DNA from: Amycolatopsis jiangsuensis | GTDB lineage: Bacteria > Actinomycetota > Actinomycetes > Mycobacteriales > Pseudonocardiaceae | DNA: 64,000 bases | Assembly (NCBI RefSeq): GCF_014204865.1 | Contig: NZ_JACHMG010000001.1 | Location: forward strand, 2,294,001 to 2,358,000 | Direction of reading: 5' to 3' | Shown: piece by piece, positions 47,926-58,250 of the stretch | How positions within the stretch are numbered: the first letter of the stretch is position 1 | Layout: every line of letters begins with the position of its first letter | The notes under the pieces: generated by a model | Databases searched by the model: none | What the model was told of the DNA's origin: nothing | The model's input: the letters and a program-made list of their open reading frames with translations, nothing else | Made by a program: the position numbers and the translations under genes

Positions 47926-50214
47926 TTAGCCAAGCCCGGACAGGCCCGGGACCGGTTCACCGGTCTGGACCACTCCGAGGCGCTGGGTCGCCCGGGTCAG
48001 CGCCACGTACAGATCGTTGAGCCCGCGCGCGGAGCCTGCCACGATCTCGTCCGGCGCCACCAGCACCACCGCGTCGAACTCCAGCCCCTTGGCCCGGTCC
48101 ACGGTCAGCACGCTGAGCCGTTCGTCCTCGGCCAGCAGTGCGCGCAGCCGTTCGTGGCGCGCCGCCGGGACGAGCACCGCCACCGTGCCACCGTCCACAG
48201 CGGACAGTTCGGCGCGGACCAGGCCGGGCAGGTCGACGTCCGGGTCGGTGCTGTGCCGGTGCCAGGGCGGCACCCCGGTCTCCCGCACCGACGACGGCGG
48301 GACGAGACCGCTGCCGAGTTCGGCGAGCACGCCCGCGGCCACCGCCATGATCTCGGCCGGGGTCCGGTAGTTCACGGTGAGCTGCTCGAGCCGCCAGCGC
48401 TGCTCCACGTACGGCTCCAGCACTTCGGCCCAGCTGTGCGCTCCCCCGGCAGCACCGGTCTGCGCGACGTCGCCGACCAGCGTCATCGACCGGTTCGGCG
48501 TGCGGCGCATCAGCAGCCGCCAGTCCATCGCGGACAGCTCCTGCGCCTCGTCCACGATCACGTGCCCGAACGTCCAGGTGCGGTCCTGCGCCGCCCGCTG
48601 CGCCGCGGTCAGCTCGCTGCGCGCCTGCTGCCGTTCGGCGAACAGCTCGGCGTCCAGCACGTCGGAAACCCGCAGCATCTCCTCGTCCTGGATCTCCTCG
48701 TCCTGTTCGAGGATGTCCAGCACGCCCTCGGCGTACGCCCGTTCCACGCGTTCGCGCCGGCGGTGCTGGGCCTGCTCCTCGGAATCGTCCACGCCGAGCA
48801 GCTCGGCCAGCTCGTCCAGCAGCGGCACGTCGGCAGGCGTCCACTTCGCGTCGCGACCGCTTTCCAGCCAGGTCAGCTCGGACTCCGGCAGCAGCTTCCC
48901 GGCCGCCCGGGCGAGGAAGGCCGGATCGGCGAACAGGTCGTCGAGCAGCCTTTCCGGGGTCAGCTTCGGCCACAGCCGGGTGAGCGCGGCCGCGACGGCC
49001 GGACTGGCCGCCAGCTCGGCGCGGATGTCCTGCACGTCCTGGGCGTCGAGCAGGTCCTCCCCCAGCTTGCGCGCGGCCTGCCGGGTCAGCGCGTCGAGCA
49101 CGTCGGACACGAACAGCCGGCGCGCGAGGTTGTGCGGACGGCGCGAACGACGGGCCCGCGTGCGCGCCTCGGCGCAGGTTTTGCGGTCCAGCTTGAGGAT
49201 TTCGCGCTCGTGCTCGATCTCCAGCACCGGTTCGGGCACCCGCTGACGGTCGCGCACCGCGGCGGCGAGCACGTCGGTCATCACCGCGCGGCCCTTGATC
49301 TCGGTGGCCTCCGGGGCCTCGGTCCCGTCGGCGTCCAGCCCCGGCCACAGCTGCCCGATCGTGGCCAGCAGCACGCCGGTCTCGCCGAGCGAGGGCAGCA
49401 CCTGGCCGATGTAGCGCAGGAACGTGCTGTTCGGCCCCACCACGAGCACGCCACGCGTGGTCAGCTGCTGGCGGTGGGTGTAGAGCAGGTAGGCCGCGCG
49501 GTGCAGTGCCACCGCGGTCTTCCCGGTACCCGGGCCGCCCTGCACCACCATCACGCCGCCGAGCGGGGCGCGGATGATCCGGTCCTGTTCGGCCTGGATG
49601 GTGGCGACGATGTCGTTCATCTCGCCGGTGCGCCGGCGTTCCAGCGCCGCCAGCAGCGCCGCCTCGCCCGCCAGCCCGAGGTCCTGGCCCTGGTCGGCGG
49701 CGGTGAGGTCGAGGATCTCGTCGTCGAATCCGGTGACCCGGCGACTGAGCGACCGCAGGTGCCGCCGCCGGCGCACCCCCTCCGGGGAGGCGGCGGTGGC
49801 CAGGTAGAACGGCCGGGCGACCGGGGCCCGCCAGTCGATCAGCAGCGGCCGGTAGTCGTCGTCCTCGTCGAACAACCCGAGCCGCCCGACGTAGGTGGTC
49901 TCCTCGTCGTGGCCGGGCCGGAAGTCCAGCCGGCCGAAGCACAGGCCCTGTTCCACCGAACCGAGCTGCGCGAGCCGGTCGGTGTAGACCGTGGTGGCGA
50001 CGTCGCGTTCGGTGCGCGCCTGCGCGTTGCGGCCGTTCTGCAGCAGGGTCTCGCCGAGGCGCCGCTGCGCGTCCTCGCGCTCGGTGTCGAGCTTCGCGAA
50101 GAGCGTCGAGACGTACGCCTGCTCACGAGCCAGCTCGGCGGCATGGTCAAGGGCATCGTCGGACGTGCCGTCCGGGACGGCACGGTCTGTTTCCCGGTCC
50201 GGGGACACGGACAA
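47926..50214 (-). CDS. HelD-like ATPase (RNA polymerase-recycling type)
   Basis: 762-residue UvrD-like superfamily 1 ATPase. A coiled N-terminal arm (about 20-75, AELAREQAYVSTLFAKLDTER and EDAQRRLGETLLQNGRNAQA), CFGRLDF and LLIDWRAPVARPFY, Walker A GGPGTGKTAVALHRAAYL, motif II HVIVDEAQELS, VNYRTPAEI, and C-terminal VLTVDRAKGLEFDAVVLVAP and LYVALTRA. This architecture matches actinobacterial HelD, which frees stalled RNA polymerase. TTG 50214 follows AGGA by six bases; GTG 50208 is an alternative. Downstream FKBP gene is 10 bases away. Confidence 0.88.
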   Translation of the reverse strand: MSVSPDRETDRAVPDGTSDDALDHAAELAREQAYVSTLFAKLDTEREDAQRRLGETLLQNGRNAQARTERDVATTVYTDRLAQLGSVEQGLCFGRLDFRPGHDEETTYVGRLGLFDEDDDYRPLLIDWRAPVARPFYLATAASPEGVRRRRHLRSLSRRVTGFDDEILDLTAADQGQDLGLAGEAALLAALERRRTGEMNDIVATIQAEQDRIIRAPLGGVMVVQGGPGTGKTAVALHRAAYLLYTHRQQLTTRGVLVVGPNSTFLRYIGQVLPSLGETGVLLATIGQLWPGLDADGTEAPEATEIKGRAVMTDVLAAAVRDRQRVPEPVLEIEHEREILKLDRKTCAEARTRARRSRRPHNLARRLFVSDVLDALTRQAARKLGEDLLDAQDVQDIRAELAASPAVAAALTRLWPKLTPERLLDDLFADPAFLARAAGKLLPESELTWLESGRDAKWTPADVPLLDELAELLGVDDSEEQAQHRRRERVERAYAEGVLDILEQDEEIQDEEMLRVSDVLDAELFAERQQARSELTAAQRAAQDRTWTFGHVIVDEAQELSAMDWRLLMRRTPNRSMTLVGDVAQTGAAGGAHSWAEVLEPYVEQRWRLEQLTVNYRTPAEIMAVAAGVLAELGSGLVPPSSVRETGVPPWHRHSTDPDVDLPGLVRAELSAVDGGTVAVLVPAARHERLRALLAEDERLSVLTVDRAKGLEFDAVVLVAPDEIVAGSARGLNDLYVALTRATQRLGVVQTGEPVPGLSGLG

Positions 50215-50310
50215 GACTCATCCTGCTTTCGCATCGGGGGAAGGCGGCGGAGGGCCGAAAGGAAACCAACGACCATTCAGCGTACGGCATTCCCGCGCGC
50301 GAGGACGAAA

Positions 50311-51291
50311 TCAGAACGGCAGGCCGAGTACCGGCAACCCGATCGCGGAGTCGACCGCCAGCGCCACGAACACGATCATCAGATACGTGTTGGACCGGTG
50401 GAACAGCGCCATCGGCTTGGTCTCCACGCCGCGGCGGACCGAGGCGTGCAGGCGGTGGGCGTAGAAGAGGAACCACGCGCCGGCGACGACCGCGAAGGTG
50501 GCGTACAGCCAGCTGGTCACCGGGAGCAGCAGCAGCGTCCAGGCGACCATAACCCACGAGTACACGACGATCTGGCGGGCCACGTGCTGCGCGGTGGCGA
50601 CCACCGGCAGCATCGGCACCCCGGCGCGCTCGTAGTCGTCGCGGTACTTCATCCCCAGCGCCCAGGTGTGCGGCGGGGTCCAGAAGAAGATGACCCCGAA
50701 CATCACGAACGCGGGCCACTGCACGGTGCCGGTGACCGCGGCCCAGCCGATCACCACCGGCATGCAGCCTGCCGCGCCGCCCCACACCACGTTCTGCGAG
50801 GTCCGGCGCTTGAGCCCGAGGGTGTAGACGAAGATGTAGAACAGGATCGTGGCGATCGCGAGGATCGCCGACAGCAGGTTCACCGTGAAGTACAGGACGG
50901 CGGCCGAGGCGATCCCGAGCACCAGCCCGAACACCAGCGCGCCGCGGCGCGGCACCGAGTCCTTCACCAGCGGCCGCCGCTTGGTGCGGTTCATGACCTT
51001 GTCGATGTCCGCGTCGATCACGCAGTTGAGCGCGTTCGCGCTGCCCGCGGCCATGGTGCCGCCGACGAGCGTGGCCAGCACCAGCCACAGGTCCGGCACC
51101 TCGCGCCCGGCGAGGAACATCGCCGGGATGGTGGTGACGAGGAGGAGTTCGATCACCCGCGGCTTGGCGAGCGCGGCGTAGGCACCGGCCACCTGGCGGA
51201 AGCTTCGCCGGGCCCCGCGCGGTGGTGCACCGGCCGGGGATTCGGCGCTGGTGTCTTCACTGCGTCCGTGCGCAGCGTTCACCAACGACAT
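50311..51291 (-). CDS. ctaB: Protoheme IX farnesyltransferase (heme O synthase)
   Basis: Attaches a farnesyl group to heme B. 326 residues, about nine spans; UbiA-type motif [23 protein letters not shown] (NxxxDxxxD), [17 protein letters not shown] and second Asp-rich YRDDYERAG. The ATG at 51291 opens [10 protein letters not shown] after GGGAG. Longer in-frame extension to 51750 lies in the GC-rich intergenic region and has no support. Works with CtaA. Confidence 0.94.
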   Translation of the reverse strand: MSLVNAAHGRSEDTSAESPAGAPPRGARRSFRQVAGAYAALAKPRVIELLLVTTIPAMFLAGREVPDLWLVLATLVGGTMAAGSANALNCVIDADIDKVMNRTKRRPLVKDSVPRRGALVFGLVLGIASAAVLYFTVNLLSAILAIATILFYIFVYTLGLKRRTSQNVVWGGAAGCMPVVIGWAAVTGTVQWPAFVMFGVIFFWTPPHTWALGMKYRDDYERAGVPMLPVVATAQHVARQIVVYSWVMVAWTLLLLPVTSWLYATFAVVAGAWFLFYAHRLHASVRRGVETKPMALFHRSNTYLMIVFVALAVDSAIGLPVLGLPF

Positions 51292-51771
51292 TTCACTCCC
51301 TGTGTCAGTCCGGGGCCGGCGGATCGGAAGACCGTGCTGTTGGTGGTGAATCCTCCGGACCAGACCCGCGACCGATGGTAGCCGTGGCGATCCGCGCGCC
51401 CGCCCGCGGGGCCGGGACACGCCGCGGTCTGTCTGCTGCGTCACGCCCGCGCCGCACCGGCGGGCGGCCGCGCCCGGCCGGGTCCCGGGCACGCCCGGCG
51501 GGCGCGCTCCGCTCGTCCGCGCCGCAGCGCCGGTGACCAGCACCGGGACGAGCCGGCGAGTGCCCGCGAAAAGCTCACCCCACCGGCTGTCGCGGCGGCT
51601 GGGAACGGCCGTACCCACTAGGCTGCCCCCCAGGGGCCGAGTGGACTGCCTGCGCGCCGCCGCCGGCAGGAATATCGTCCCTTCGGGATCGATTGAGATT
51701 ACTGGCAGTGCGCACCGGCAACACCATGAGAGACCCAGCCGCAACCTCACCGACGCAGGAGTTCGAGTTCA
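51292..51771. other. Divergent promoter region of ctaB and tkt
   Basis: 480 bases without a gene. It must carry the promoters for ctaB (-) and the tkt operon (+). An AT-richer patch at about 51690-51730 (GATTGAGATTACTGGC) is the most likely tkt promoter area. The remainder is GC-rich and shows only shadow frames. Confidence 0.4.
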
Positions 51772-53874
51772 GTGTCCGAAACCGCTTCCACCAGCGAGAA
51801 CAACCCGTTGCTCCGGCGTAACGTGCCGGCTGACTGGACCGAGACCGACACCCGCGCCGTGGACACCGTCCGGGTGCTGGCCGCGGACGCGGTCGAGCGC
51901 TGCGGCAGCGGCCACCCCGGTACCGCGATGAGCCTCGCGCCGCTGGCCTACACACTGTTCCAGCGCACGCTGCGGCACGACCCGGCCGACCCGGAGTGGC
52001 CCGCCCGCGACCGGTTCGTGCTGTCGGCCGGACACTCCAGCCTCACCCTCTACATCCAGCTCTACCTGGCCGGGTTCGGACTGGAGCTGGCCGATCTCGA
52101 GCAGCTGCGCCGCTGGGGTTCGAAGACGCCGGGCCACCCGGAGTACCAGCACACCAAGGGTGTGGAGACCACCACCGGCCCGCTCGGCCAGGGCCTGGGC
52201 AACGCGGTCGGGATGGCGATGGCCGCCCGCCGCGAGCGCGGCCTGCTGGACCCGGACGCCGCCCCCGGCGAGAGCATCTTCGACCACCGCGTCTACGTGA
52301 TCGCCTCGGACGGCGACATCGAGGAGGGCGTGACCTCGGAGGCCTCGTCCATCGCCGGCCGCCAGGAGCTGGGCAACCTGATCGTCTTCTACGACGACAA
52401 CAAGATCTCCATCGAGGACGACACGAACATCGCGCTGTCCGAGGACGTCGCGAAGCGGTACGAGGCCTACGGCTGGCACGTGCAGGTCGTCGAGGGCGGC
52501 GAGGACGTCGTGGCGATCGAAGAGGCGATCAAGGCCGCGCAGGCCGAGACCGGGCGCCCGTCGTTCATCGTGCTGCGCACGATCATCGGCTACCCGGCGC
52601 CGACCAAGATGAACACCGGCAAGGCGCACGGTGCCGCGCTCGGCGCGGACGAAGTCGCCGCGGTGAAGAAGATCCTCGGCTTCGACCCGGAGCAGAGCTT
52701 CGCGGTCGAGGACGCCGTCATCGAGCACACCCGCAAGGCGCTCGACCGCGGCAAGGAGGAGCGGGCGGCCTGGCAGCAGCGGTTCGACGCGTGGGCCGCG
52801 GCCAACCCGGAGCGCAAGAAGCTGGCCGACCGGCTGGCCGCGCGCGAGCTGCCCGAGGGCTTCGCGGACGCGCTGCCGAAGTGGGAGCCGGACGCCAAGG
52901 GCATCGCCACCCGCAAGGCCTCCGGTGAGGTGCTCAACGCGCTCGCCGAGCCGATGCCCGAGCTGTGGGGTGGTTCCGCGGACCTCGCGGAGAGCAACAA
53001 CACCACGATGAAGGGCGCCGACTCGTTCGGTCCGGAGAAGGCCGGCACCGACATGTGGCAGACGAACCCGTACGGGCGCACGCTGCACTTCGGCATCCGC
53101 GAGCACGCGATGGGCTCGATCCTCAACGGCATCGCGCTGCACGGCGGCACCCGGCCCTACGGCGCCACCTTCCTCACCTTCTCCGACTACATGCGCCCGC
53201 CGGTCCGGCTGGCCGCGCTGATGCACGCGCCGGTCATCTACGTGTGGACGCACGACTCGATCGGGCTCGGCGAGGACGGTCCCACGCACCAGCCGATCGA
53301 GCAGCTGGCCGCGCTGCGCGCGATCCCCGGCCTCAACGTGGTCCGCCCCGCGGACGCGAACGAGACCGCCTACGCGTGGAAGGCCGTGCTGGAGGACGTG
53401 CACGCCCCGTCCGGCTTCGCGCTGACCCGGCAGAACGTGCCGGTGCTGGAGGGCACGAACGCCGAGGGCGTGAAGAAGGGCGGCTACGTGCTGGCCGAGG
53501 CGTCCACCGGGGCACCAGAGGTGGTCCTCGTGGCGACCGGCTCCGAGGTCCAGCTGGCCGTGGAGGCGCGCAAAACGCTCGAAGCCGAGGGCACCCCCAC
53601 CAGCGTGGTGTCGATGCCGTGTGTCGAGTGGTTCGAAGCGCAGGAACAGTCCTACAAGGACGCGGTGCTGCCGCCTTCGGTCAAGGCCCGGGTGTCGGTC
53701 GAGGCCGGTATCGCGCTGCCCTGGCACCGGATCACCGGTGATGCCGGGGTGAACGTGTCGATCGAGCACTACGGTGCCTCGGCCGACGCGGCCACACTGT
53801 TCCGTGAGTTCGGTTTCACCGCCGAGGCCGTCGTCGACGCCGCGCACCGCTCGATCGCCAAGACCAAGAACTGA
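51772..53874 (+). CDS. tkt: Transketolase
   Basis: Thiamine-diphosphate enzyme moving two-carbon units in the pentose phosphate pathway. 700 residues. Seen: [37 protein letters not shown], cofactor motif [18 protein letters not shown] with [15 protein letters not shown], and [25 protein letters not shown] 51772 follows AGGAG. First gene of tkt-tal-pgi-zwf-opcA-pgl. Confidence 0.96.
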   Translation: MSETASTSENNPLLRRNVPADWTETDTRAVDTVRVLAADAVERCGSGHPGTAMSLAPLAYTLFQRTLRHDPADPEWPARDRFVLSAGHSSLTLYIQLYLAGFGLELADLEQLRRWGSKTPGHPEYQHTKGVETTTGPLGQGLGNAVGMAMAARRERGLLDPDAAPGESIFDHRVYVIASDGDIEEGVTSEASSIAGRQELGNLIVFYDDNKISIEDDTNIALSEDVAKRYEAYGWHVQVVEGGEDVVAIEEAIKAAQAETGRPSFIVLRTIIGYPAPTKMNTGKAHGAALGADEVAAVKKILGFDPEQSFAVEDAVIEHTRKALDRGKEERAAWQQRFDAWAAANPERKKLADRLAARELPEGFADALPKWEPDAKGIATRKASGEVLNALAEPMPELWGGSADLAESNNTTMKGADSFGPEKAGTDMWQTNPYGRTLHFGIREHAMGSILNGIALHGGTRPYGATFLTFSDYMRPPVRLAALMHAPVIYVWTHDSIGLGEDGPTHQPIEQLAALRAIPGLNVVRPADANETAYAWKAVLEDVHAPSGFALTRQNVPVLEGTNAEGVKKGGYVLAEASTGAPEVVLVATGSEVQLAVEARKTLEAEGTPTSVVSMPCVEWFEAQEQSYKDAVLPPSVKARVSVEAGIALPWHRITGDAGVNVSIEHYGASADAATLFREFGFTAEAVVDAAHRSIAKTKN

Positions 53875-53905
53875 ATTTCCGTCCACTGAAAGGGATGAAG
53901 CAGTC

Positions 53906-55018
53906 ATGAGTACTGATCGGCTCGCGCAGCTGTCCGAGGCCGGCGTCTCGATCTGGCTGGACGACCTCTCGCGGCAGCGCCTGAACACCGGCAACCTCGC
54001 CGAGCTCATCCGCGACAAGCACGTCGTCGGCGTCACCACCAACCCGACCATCTTCGCCGGCGCACTGTCGAAGGGCGACGCCTACGACACGCAGGTGAAG
54101 GAGCTGGCCGACCGCGGCGCGGACCTGGCCGGCACGGTGCGGGAGCTGACCACCACCGACGTGCGCAACGCGGCGGACCTGTTCCGCGACGTGTACAACG
54201 CCACGAACGGCGTGGACGGCCGGGTGTCCATCGAGGTCGACCCGCGGCTGGCCAAGGACACCGAGAAGACCGTGGCCGAGGCCAAGGACCTGTGGAAGAC
54301 GGTCGACCGGCCGAACGTGCTGATCAAGATTCCCGCCACCGAGGAGGGCCTGCCCGCGATCACGCGCACGCTCGCCGAGGGCATCAGCGTCAACGTCACG
54401 CTGATCTTCTCGGTCGAGCGGTACGAGGCGGTCATCAAGGCCTTCTTCGCCGGCCTGGAGCAGGCGAAGGCCAACGGCCACGACCTCAAGGGCATCCACT
54501 CGGTCGCGTCGTTCTTCGTGTCCCGGGTGGACAGTGAGGTCGACAAGCGGCTCAACGCGCTGGGCACCGACGAGGCCAAGGCGCTGCTGGGCGAAGCGGC
54601 CATCGCCAACGCGCGGCTGGCGTACGCGGCCTTCGAGGACCTGTTCGCCGGTGACCGCTGGAAGGCCCTCGCCGAGGCGGGCGCCAACGCGCAGCGGCCG
54701 CTGTGGGCCTCCACCGGCGTGAAGGACCCGGCCTACTCCGACACCCGCTACGTGGACCAGCTCGTGGTCCGGAACGTGGTGAACACGATGCCGGAGAAGA
54801 CCATGGACTCCGTCGCCGACCACCTGGAACTCAGCGGCGACACGGTGTCCGGCCGCGGCGAGCAGGCCAAGGCGGTGTTCGACCAGCTCAGCGCCGCGGG
54901 CATCGACATCACCGACGTGTTCCTGACCCTCGAGAACGAGGGTGTGGAGAAGTTCGAGAAGTCCTGGCAGGAGCTGCTCGACACGGTGACCGGCCAGCTG
55001 GACAAGGCGAAGGGCTGA
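53906..55018 (+). CDS. tal: Transaldolase
   Basis: 370 residues, the actinobacterial long form. Schiff-base lysine K141 in [12 protein letters not shown]; also [25 protein letters not shown] and [16 protein letters not shown]. Transfers dihydroxyacetone between sugar phosphates. ATG follows AAAGGGATGAAG. 31 bases after tkt and 10 before pgi. Confidence 0.96.
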   Translation: MSTDRLAQLSEAGVSIWLDDLSRQRLNTGNLAELIRDKHVVGVTTNPTIFAGALSKGDAYDTQVKELADRGADLAGTVRELTTTDVRNAADLFRDVYNATNGVDGRVSIEVDPRLAKDTEKTVAEAKDLWKTVDRPNVLIKIPATEEGLPAITRTLAEGISVNVTLIFSVERYEAVIKAFFAGLEQAKANGHDLKGIHSVASFFVSRVDSEVDKRLNALGTDEAKALLGEAAIANARLAYAAFEDLFAGDRWKALAEAGANAQRPLWASTGVKDPAYSDTRYVDQLVVRNVVNTMPEKTMDSVADHLELSGDTVSGRGEQAKAVFDQLSAAGIDITDVFLTLENEGVEKFEKSWQELLDTVTGQLDKAKG

Positions 55019-55028
55019 ACGCGCGACC

Positions 55029-56651
55029 ATGACCACAGGGGAAGAGACCGGCGTCGAGATCGTCGACGCCGCACTGGCAGGCAGGGCCGGGCCGCTGGCG
55101 CAGCGGCTGGCGGCCGACGGGGCCGCCGCGAAGCTCGCCGCGCAGGACGCCACGCTGTGGGGCCCGGACACGGAGTCCGAGGCTTCGATCCGGCTGTCCT
55201 GGACGACGCTGCACAAGTCCTCGCGTCCGTTGATCGGGGAGATCGAAGCACTGCGCACCGAATTGCGCGGCGAGGGCGTGGACCGCGTGGTGCTCGCGGG
55301 CATGGGCGGTTCCTCGCTCGCGCCGGAGGTCATCACGGCCACCGAAGGCGTGCCGCTGACGGTCCTCGACACGACCGACCCGGGCCAGGTGGCCGACGCG
55401 CTCGCGGGCGACCTCGAGCGCACCGTGATCGTGGTGTCGTCGAAGTCCGGCGGCACCGTGGAGACCGACAGCCACCGGCGGATCTTCGCCAAGGCGTTCG
55501 CGGATGCGGGCATCGACGCGGCCCGGCGGATCGTGGTCGTGACCGACCCCGGCTCGCCGTTCGCCGAACTGTCCGAAAAGGAGGGTTACCGCAAGACCTT
55601 CCTCGCCGATCCGCACGTCGGCGGCCGCTATTCGGCGCTGACCGCGTTCGGGCTGGTGCCGGCCGGGCTCGCCGGCGCGGACGTCGCGCGGCTGCTCGAC
55701 CAGGCCGCCGCGGTGGCCGACACGCTGGCCGCGGACTCCGCGGACAACCCGGCGGTCAAGCTGGCCGCCGCATGGGCCGCCGCGCACGAGGACGGCGCGG
55801 AGAAGGTGGTGCTGGCCGACACCGGTTCGGGGATCACGGGATTCCCGGACTGGGCCGAGCAGCTGATCGCGGAGTCCACCGGCAAGCTCGGTACCGGGCT
55901 GCTGCCGGTGGCCGTGGAGGGGCCGGACTCCCCCGGCTTCGCCGGCGCCAAGGACGACGCGACCCCGGTCGCGATCGGCGCCCCGGAGGGTCCCGCGAAG
56001 ATCTCGGTGACCGGCCCGCTCGGCGCGCAGTTCCTGCTGTGGGAGTTCGCCACCGCGCTGGCCGGCCGGCTGATCGGGATCAACCCGTTCGACCAGCCGG
56101 ACGTCGAGGCCGCGAAGAAGGCGGCCCGTGCCCTGCTGGACGACCCGGAGAAGCTCAAGGGCGGGGAAGAACCGGCCACTGTGGACGGTGCGGTCGAGGT
56201 CTTCGGCAGCGAAGGCGTCGCCACCGAAGGCACGCTCACCGACGTGCTGCGCGCGTTCTTCGGCTCGGTGGCCGAAGGTGGCTACTTCGCGGTGCAGGCC
56301 TATCTGGACCGGCTCGACGACGCGTCCACCTCGTTGCTGCGCGGAGAGATCGCGAAGCGGACCGGGGTGCAGACCACGTTCGGCTGGGGTCCGCGGTTCC
56401 TGCACTCCACCGGGCAGTACCACAAGGGCGGCCACCAGAACGGCAGCTTCCTCCAGATCACCGGCGCGGTCGCCGAGGACCTGGCGGTGCCGGACCGCCC
56501 CTACACCCTGGGCCAGCTGCAGCACGCCCAGGCGCTCGGCGACGGCCAGGTCCTGGCCGAGCACGGGCGCCCGGTGCTGCGGCTGCACCTGACCGATCGC
56601 GCCGCCGGGCTCGCCGAGCTCGTGCGGGCAGTGCAGGAGGCCGTGCAGTGA
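55029..56651 (+). CDS. pgi: Glucose-6-phosphate isomerase
   Basis: 540 residues. SIS-fold halves: VVLAGMGGSSLAPEVI, VSSKSGGTVETDSHRR, VTDPGSPFAEL, and C-terminal LHSTGQYHKGGHQNGSF. This type resembles the isomerase half of Tal-Pgi fusions more than classical E. coli Pgi. Its placement between tal and zwf links glycolysis with NADPH production; M. tuberculosis lacks a pgi gene here. Its stop overlaps the zwf GTG (GTGA). Confidence 0.93.
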   Translation: MTTGEETGVEIVDAALAGRAGPLAQRLAADGAAAKLAAQDATLWGPDTESEASIRLSWTTLHKSSRPLIGEIEALRTELRGEGVDRVVLAGMGGSSLAPEVITATEGVPLTVLDTTDPGQVADALAGDLERTVIVVSSKSGGTVETDSHRRIFAKAFADAGIDAARRIVVVTDPGSPFAELSEKEGYRKTFLADPHVGGRYSALTAFGLVPAGLAGADVARLLDQAAAVADTLAADSADNPAVKLAAAWAAAHEDGAEKVVLADTGSGITGFPDWAEQLIAESTGKLGTGLLPVAVEGPDSPGFAGAKDDATPVAIGAPEGPAKISVTGPLGAQFLLWEFATALAGRLIGINPFDQPDVEAAKKAARALLDDPEKLKGGEEPATVDGAVEVFGSEGVATEGTLTDVLRAFFGSVAEGGYFAVQAYLDRLDDASTSLLRGEIAKRTGVQTTFGWGPRFLHSTGQYHKGGHQNGSFLQITGAVAEDLAVPDRPYTLGQLQHAQALGDGQVLAEHGRPVLRLHLTDRAAGLAELVRAVQEAVQ

Positions 56652-58174
56652 CCTGGCGCAACCCGCTGCGGGACGGGCGGGACAAGCGGCTGCCCCGCAT
56701 CGCGGGACCGTCCAGCCTGGTGATCTTCGGGGTCACCGGCGACCTGGCACGCAAGAAGCTGATGCCCGCCATCTACGACCTGGCCCACCGCGGCCTGCTG
56801 CCGGCCGGCTTCTCGCTGGTCGGTTTCGCCCGCCGGGACTGGGAGCACCAGGACTTCGGCGAGCTGGTGCACGATTCGGTGCGCGAGCACGCGCGGACGC
56901 CGTTCAAGGAGTCGGTGTGGAACCGGCTCGCCGAGGGCATCCGGTTCGTGCAGGGCACCTTCGACGACGACGACGCGTTCGACCGGCTCGCCGAAACCGT
57001 GCGGGAACTCGACTCCGAACGCGGCACCGGCGGGAACACCGCGTTCTACCTGTCGATCCCGCCGAGTGCGTTCCCGGTGGTCACCAAGCAGCTGGCGCGT
57101 TCCGGGCTGGCCGCGGCGGACGAGAACACCTGGCGCCGCGTGGTGATCGAGAAGCCGTTCGGGCACGATCTGCGCAGCGCCAGGGAACTCAACGCGATCG
57201 TCAACGACGTCTTCCCCGAGGAGTCGGTGTTCCGCATCGACCACTACCTCGGCAAGGAGACGGTGCAGAACATCCTCGCGCTGCGGTTCGCCAACCAGCT
57301 GTTCGAACCGCTGTGGAACGCGAACTACATCGACCACGTGCAGATCACCATGGCCGAGGACATCGGCCTCGGCGGCCGCGCGGGGTACTACGACGGGATC
57401 GGCGCCGCTCGCGACGTCATCCAGAACCACCTGCTGCAGCTGCTCGCCTTCACCGCGATGGACGAGCCGCTGTCGTTCGAGCCGAAGGCGCTGCGCACGG
57501 AGAAGGCGAAGGTGCTGGCGGCGACGAAACCGCTGCAGCCGTTCACCGAGACCACCGCGCGCGGGCAGTACGCCGGCGGCTGGCAGGGCGGCACGAAGGT
57601 GCCCGGCCTGCTGCAGGAAGCCGGCTTCGCGAAGGACTCCACGACCGAGACCTACGCCGCGGTGACGCTGGAGGTGCAGAACCGCCGCTGGGCGGGGGTG
57701 CCGTTCTACCTGCGCACCGGCAAGCGGATGGGCCGCAGGGTCACCGAGATCGCGGTGGTGTTCAAACGCGCGCCGCACCTGCCGTTCGATTCGACCGCGA
57801 CCGAGGAGCTGGGGCAGAACGCACTGGTCATCCGGGTCCAGCCGGACGAGGGCATCACGCTGCGGTTCGGGTCGAAGGTGCCGGGGACCACGATGGAGGT
57901 CCGCGACGTCACGATGGACTTCGGCTACGGGCACGCGTTCACCGAGTCCTCCCCCGAGGCCTACGAGCGGCTGATCCTGGACGTGCTGCTGGGCGAGCCG
58001 TCGCTGTTCCCGGTGAACGAGGAGGTCGAGCTCTCCTGGGAGATCCTCGACCCGGTGCTCGACCACTGGGCGAAGCAGGGTGACTCGCCCGAGCAGTACC
58101 CGCCGGGCAGCTGGGGACCGAAGTCGGCCGACGAAATGCTGGAGCGTACCGGCCGGAACTGGAGGCGTCCGTGA
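56648..58174 (+). CDS. zwf: Glucose-6-phosphate dehydrogenase
   Basis: 508 residues. First step of the oxidative branch, making NADPH and 6-phosphogluconolactone. Coenzyme motif VIFGVTGDLARKKL, substrate motif FRIDHYLGKETVQN, YDGIGAARDVIQNHLLQ, and PFYLRTGKRM. GTG 56648 overlaps the pgi stop by four bases. The last codons (NWRRP) lie in a 19-base direct repeat whose second copy contains the opcA start. Confidence 0.97.
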   Translation: MTWRNPLRDGRDKRLPRIAGPSSLVIFGVTGDLARKKLMPAIYDLAHRGLLPAGFSLVGFARRDWEHQDFGELVHDSVREHARTPFKESVWNRLAEGIRFVQGTFDDDDAFDRLAETVRELDSERGTGGNTAFYLSIPPSAFPVVTKQLARSGLAAADENTWRRVVIEKPFGHDLRSARELNAIVNDVFPEESVFRIDHYLGKETVQNILALRFANQLFEPLWNANYIDHVQITMAEDIGLGGRAGYYDGIGAARDVIQNHLLQLLAFTAMDEPLSFEPKALRTEKAKVLAATKPLQPFTETTARGQYAGGWQGGTKVPGLLQEAGFAKDSTTETYAAVTLEVQNRRWAGVPFYLRTGKRMGRRVTEIAVVFKRAPHLPFDSTATEELGQNALVIRVQPDEGITLRFGSKVPGTTMEVRDVTMDFGYGHAFTESSPEAYERLILDVLLGEPSLFPVNEEVELSWEILDPVLDHWAKQGDSPEQYPPGSWGPKSADEMLERTGRNWRRP

Positions 58175-58250
58175 TCCACCGTCGCGAAGCCGATCGGGGA
58201 CGCCGACTGGGTGCGGGTACCCCGCAACAACACTGGAGGCGTCCGTGATC
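58158..58250 (+). repeat. 19-base direct repeat duplicating the zwf-opcA junction
   Basis: ACTGGAGGCGTCCGTGATC occurs at 58158-58176 and again at 58232-58250, identical. The first copy holds the zwf stop; the second holds the opcA ribosome site and GTG. Between them is 55 bases. From the GTG at 58171 a 25-codon frame runs to a TGA that overlaps the opcA GTG (GTGA) and ends in HWRRP like zwf. Confidence 0.85.

Noticed and set aside
50215..50310. Rifamycin-associated inverted-repeat element upstream of the HelD gene.
   Set aside because: No long inverted repeat of that kind is present there.
47695..51381. Very long open frame on the plus strand (1,228 codons).
   Set aside because: It lies antiparallel to helD, ctaB and the FKBP gene. 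Its His/Arg/Gly-rich product has no domain; it is a shadow of GC-rich coding.
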